This document shows, piece after piece, positions 61,035 to 64,000 of a DNA stretch of 64,000 nucleotides; position 1 is the first letter of the stretch; each line of letters starts with the position of its first letter. The position numbers and the translations under genes are program-made. Origin of the DNA: Hyphomicrobium_A sp963817485 (GTDB lineage Bacteria; Pseudomonadota; Alphaproteobacteria; Rhizobiales; Hyphomicrobiaceae); the NCBI GenBank assembly GCA_963817485.1, contig CAWFOR010000005.1:124001-188000 (forward strand), given 5' to 3'. Under the pieces are notes generated by a model, which was not told the origin of the DNA, did no database searches, and worked only from the letters and a program-made list of their open reading frames with translations.

Positions 61035-61209
61035 CAATTCTCTCCGTGGACTTTTTTGCGCCTATCGCCGTCGGCGACCGCGCGGAGGCGAGCCTTGCAG
61101 GGCAGAGAAGGAAGCGTCATTCGACGCGATCCTTCCCGTGCAAAGGCGCTCAACCGGCTAGCGCGAAAATGACTTGCCACGAGTAGCAATCGGAGCCAAA
61201 TAAGTCAAC

Positions 61210-61791
61210 ATGGCTGACATAACGTCCGACGGCGTACCCGGTCGCCGCAACGCGCGCTCCTCCAGCTCCGCGCAACCGACCAACGGCGCCGCACCCGACG
61301 GCGCAGACGATCCCGCGCGCGAGGAGCTCGTCGCCTGCGCGGAGCTGTTGTTTTTCGCCTACCGCGATTTCACCGCCGACCCCGACGCGGCGCTGGAGGA
61401 ATACGGCTTCGGGCGCGCCCATCATCGCGTCCTGCATTTCGTGCACCGCCAGCCGGGCCTGCGCGTCGCCGACCTCTTGGACATCCTCAAGATCACCAAG
61501 CAGAGCCTCGCGCGCGTGCTGAAGCAGCTCATCGGCAAGGGCTTCATCATGCAGCGGCACGGCAACGACGATCGCCGCGAGCGGCGTCTGTTCGTCACCG
61601 CCAAGGGCGGGCGTCTTGCCGATAAGCTTACTGCCTTGCAAATCAAGCGCATCGAGGCGGCCCTTGCCAAGGCGGGGCCGGGGGCGCGAGAGTTAACGCG
61701 GCGCTTCCTTTTTGCCATGATTACAGAGTCCGATCGGCCCCGCGTCGAGGCGCTGATTAAGCTGCATCCCGGCAGCACCGCCGGCGGCTGA
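61210..61791 (+). CDS. MarR-family regulator (PetP-like)
   Basis: This 193-residue winged-helix protein has a disordered N-terminus of about 40 residues. A MarR domain follows: FGRAHHRVLHFVHRQPGLRVADLLDILKITKQSLARVLKQLIGKG is the recognition region (shown in part), and the wing is DDRRERRLFVTAKG. In Rhodobacter capsulatus a MarR-like PetP lies just ahead of the response regulator PetR, and this gene has the same place and size. It starts 36 bases before the response regulator, so a joint operon is likely. Confidence 0.8.
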   Translation: MADITSDGVPGRRNARSSSSAQPTNGAAPDGADDPAREELVACAELLFFAYRDFTADPDAALEEYGFGRAHHRVLHFVHRQPGLRVADLLDILKITKQSLARVLKQLIGKGFIMQRHGNDDRRERRLFVTAKGGRLADKLTALQIKRIEAALAKAGPGARELTRRFLFAMITESDRPRVEALIKLHPGSTAGG

Positions 61792-61826
61792 GCCGAAGAC
61801 CTGAACACGAGAACCGAGGGCCAAGC

Positions 61827-62540
61827 ATGAAGGCCGCGAAGATCGCATCGCAGTGCGCGCTCCCCGACAACGCGCCGCACGTGCTCGTCGTCGACGACGA
61901 CCAGAAAATCCGCGACCTCCTCGGCCGCTACCTCACCGAGCACGGGTTCCGCGTGACGACGGCGGCCGATGCCGCGAGCGCGCGCGCCGGCATGCGGGGC
62001 CTCGAGTTCGACATCGTGCTGCTCGACGTGATGATGCCCGGCGAGAACGGCCTCGATCTGGCGCGCGACCTCAAGGCGACGCGCTCGATCCCCATCTGCA
62101 TGCTGACCGCGCGCTCCGAGCCCGAGCATCGCATCGAAGGTCTCGAGACCGGCGTCGACGACTACATCCCCAAGCCCTTCGAGCCGCGCGAGCTGCTGCT
62201 GCGCCTGCGCAACATCCTGCGCCGCGGGGCGGGCCCGACCGGCCCGCACGACGAGATCCGCATGGGGGCGAACGTGTTCCACGTCGGTCGCGGGGAATTA
62301 CGCCACGGCGACGAGACGGTGAAGCTCACCGAGCGCGAGCGCGACCTCTTGCGCCTATTCGCCCAGCGCATCGGCACGCCGATCGCCCGACATGAGCTTT
62401 TCGCCGAGGATTCGACCGGCAGCGACCGCGCCATCGACGTCCAGATCAACCGCCTGCGCCGCAAAATAGAGACCGACCCCTCGAACCCGGTCTACCTCCA
62501 GACAGTGCGCGGCAAAGGGTATATTCTTTATTCCGATTGA
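61827..62540 (+). CDS. OmpR/PhoB-family response regulator (PetR-like)
   Basis: This 237-residue two-domain regulator has a receiver domain at about 18-132: VLVVDDDQKIRD acidic pocket, phospho-acceptor Asp in IVLLDVMMPGENG, and a Lys in DYIPKPFEPRELL. A winged-helix DNA-binding domain follows at about 145-235 (LTERERDLLRLFAQRIG, RAIDVQINRLRRKIETDP, LQTVRGKGYILYSD). It is coupled to the histidine kinase 34 bases downstream. Confidence 0.92.
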   Translation: MKAAKIASQCALPDNAPHVLVVDDDQKIRDLLGRYLTEHGFRVTTAADAASARAGMRGLEFDIVLLDVMMPGENGLDLARDLKATRSIPICMLTARSEPEHRIEGLETGVDDYIPKPFEPRELLLRLRNILRRGAGPTGPHDEIRMGANVFHVGRGELRHGDETVKLTERERDLLRLFAQRIGTPIARHELFAEDSTGSDRAIDVQINRLRRKIETDPSNPVYLQTVRGKGYILYSD

Positions 62541-62574
62541 AAACCTTCGAGCTTCCGCACGAGGTCGGCTCTAA

Positions 62575-64000
62575 ATGCTCGCTCCCAACGACGAGCGCAT
62601 GAACGCATTGCGCGCGCGGTGGCAGGGCGTGCAGCAATGGCTCGAATCCTCGTTGCGGCTTCCCCCGCAGGCGCGCGGGCAGTGGACGTGGCCGCGCCTT
62701 GACGTGCCGCGCCTGCGCGGCTGGTCGACAGCCGGCGTCAACTGGTTCACCAACACCCACGCGGCCAACATGCGCCGCATCCAGGGGCTCATCTCCTCCT
62801 GGCTGCCCAAGGGCCTCTACGCCCGCGCCCTCATCATCATCATCGCGCCGATCGTGGTGCTCGAAGGCGTCATCGCCTTCGTGTTCATGGAGCGCCACTG
62901 GCAAGCGGTGACGCGCCGGCTGTCGGAGGCGACCGCACGCGACATCGCCGCGCTGATCGACGTCTATGACGAGTACCCGCAGAAGAACGACTACAGCCAG
63001 CTCATCGAGATGGCGCGCGACCGGCTCAAGCTATCTATGCAGATCCTGCCGCCGGGCGACCTGCCCGAGCCGCGGCCGAAGCCCTTCTTCGCGCTGCTCG
63101 ACCAGGCACTATCTGACGAGATCAGCAAGCAGGTGCGTCGCCCGTTCTGGATCGATACCGTCGGCCAGTCGAACCACGTGGAGATCCGCGTCAAGCACGC
63201 CAACGCCATCCTGCGCTTCGTCGCCACGCGCTCGCAGACCTATGCCTCCAACTCGCATATCTTCCTTTTGTGGATGATCGGCTCCTCCGTCATCCTGCTC
63301 ACCGTCGCAATCCTGTTCCTGCGCAATCAGATCCGTCCGATCCTGAGGCTCGCCGAAGCCGCCGACGCCTTCGGCAAGGGCCGCACCGTGCCGGACGATT
63401 TCCGCCCCCGCGGTGCGCGCGAGGTGCGCCAGGCGGCCACCGCCTTCCTCGAGATGCGCGACCGCATCACCACGCACGTGGAGCAGCGCACGACCATGCT
63501 TGCGGGCGTCAGTCACGACCTGCGCACGGTGCTGACGCGCTTCAAGCTGGAGCTGGCGCTGCTCGGCGACACGGACGAGACGCGATCGCTGCAGTCGGAC
63601 GTGCGCGAGATGCAAAGCATGCTCGAGGACTACCTCGCCTTCGCCAAGGGCGACGGCGGTGAGGTCTCGAAGCTCACCAATCTGCGCGAGCTCTTGCAGG
63701 AGATCCACGAGGACTCGCAGGTCTACGGCACGCCGATCGAGCTGAAGCTCAGGAAGCGGCGGCAGGACATCGTGCTGCCCTTGAAGCGGCAGGCCTTCAA
63801 GCGCGCGATCACGAACCTCGTCTCCAACGCCGTGCGCTTCGGCGACCAGGTGATCATCCGCGCCGCGGTCGAGGGCCAGTGGGTGCGCGTCGAGGTCGAC
63901 GACAACGGCCCGGGGATTCCGGCGTCAGAGCGCGCGAACGTGTTCCGTCCGTTCTACCGGCTCGACCACGCGCGCAACCAGGACGAAGGCAACACCGGCC
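62575..64000 (+). CDS. Sensor histidine kinase (EnvZ-like), 3' partial
   Basis: This encodes 475 residues, open to the window's end. There are two membrane segments, ALIIIIAPIVVLEGVIAFVF at about residues 84-103 and FLLWMIGSSVILLTVAILFL at about 228-247, with a periplasmic sensor of about 120 residues between. A HAMP domain follows, then the phospho-acceptor H-box GVSHDLRTVLTRFK at about 316-329. N-box ITNLVSNAVRFG and G1 VDDNGPGIP follow. The rest of the ATPase domain lies beyond 64000. The ATG at 62575 has GAGG upstream. It pairs with the OmpR-type regulator just before it. Confidence 0.9.
   Translation, partial: MLAPNDERMNALRARWQGVQQWLESSLRLPPQARGQWTWPRLDVPRLRGWSTAGVNWFTNTHAANMRRIQGLISSWLPKGLYARALIIIIAPIVVLEGVIAFVFMERHWQAVTRRLSEATARDIAALIDVYDEYPQKNDYSQLIEMARDRLKLSMQILPPGDLPEPRPKPFFALLDQALSDEISKQVRRPFWIDTVGQSNHVEIRVKHANAILRFVATRSQTYASNSHIFLLWMIGSSVILLTVAILFLRNQIRPILRLAEAADAFGKGRTVPDDFRPRGAREVRQAATAFLEMRDRITTHVEQRTTMLAGVSHDLRTVLTRFKLELALLGDTDETRSLQSDVREMQSMLEDYLAFAKGDGGEVSKLTNLRELLQEIHEDSQVYGTPIELKLRKRRQDIVLPLKRQAFKRAITNLVSNAVRFGDQVIIRAAVEGQWVRVEVDDNGPGIPASERANVFRPFYRLDHARNQDEGNTG

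Noticed and set aside
1..64000. CRISPR arrays, rRNA, prophage or insertion sequences
   Set aside because: No regularly spaced direct repeats, rRNA-like blocks, phage structural genes, transposases or terminal inverted repeats were seen. The only HK97-fold gene is the encapsulin.

Overview
The window is high-GC, densely coded bacterial chromosome. It most likely comes from an alphaproteobacterium of the order Hyphomicrobiales (Rhizobiales). The signs are a short HisG with HisZ, a BA14K-type secreted protein, a class II L-asparaginase of the Rhizobium type, PmtA-like and PetP/PetR-like genes, and a Bradyrhizobium-style palindromic repeat (29312-29431). One tRNA gene (Met, CAT) is present. I see no rRNA, CRISPR array, phage or insertion sequence. 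The genus cannot be fixed from this sequence.

Layout: 1-2008 holds mnmA (cut by the window edge), a PmtA-like methyltransferase and tRNA-Met. 2009-3195 holds two small unknown genes. 3223-17280 is the metabolic centrepiece, all on the minus strand: dctA and a complete N-methylglutamate (NMG) pathway operon, mgsA-mgsB-mgsC-gmaS-mgdA-mgdB-mgdC-mgdD. Above it lie an XRE-cupin regulator, a universal-stress protein and an APC-family permease. Together these would import methylamine or a related compound, convert it to gamma-glutamylmethylamide and N-methylglutamate, then demethylate that to glutamate plus a C1 unit. 17693-29282 is a patchwork: an exonuclease-CBS-nucleotidyltransferase fusion, a GNAT enzyme, secreted proteins, a tyrosine-phosphatase-like enzyme, two VOC proteins, an FAH-family enzyme with a cyclase, and a scrambled remnant of a pyruvate-phosphate-dikinase-like gene.

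29453-45388 carries glpK, ampG, an iron-storage group (bfr, bfd, Rrf2 regulator), a tandem pair of paralogous secreted proteins, a DevBCA-like ABC exporter, hisZ-hisG, a YiiX-like cysteine hydrolase and a TPR/alpha-beta-hydrolase fusion. 45631-53191 carries meaB, a pyroglutamyl-peptidase-like gene, a Tat-exported beta-helix protein, an L-asparaginase, a cold-shock-like mini-operon and a cyclic-nucleotide-binding patatin. 53649-56606 encodes a family 2A encapsulin shell and its cysteine desulfurase cargo, a sulfur-handling protein nanocompartment. The right end has an SMR pump, arfB, an FAD oxidoreductase, ilvE and a MarR/OmpR/histidine-kinase set that runs off the window.

At least eight genes conserved on both sides of a break are split by single-base indels: mnmA, pmtA, mgdC, the BA14K gene, the TPR-hydrolase, the Tat beta-helix gene, the encapsulin cargo and the FAD oxidoreductase. 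This points to residual indels in a GC-rich assembly more than to eight true pseudogenes. It should be settled before any of them is called inactive.
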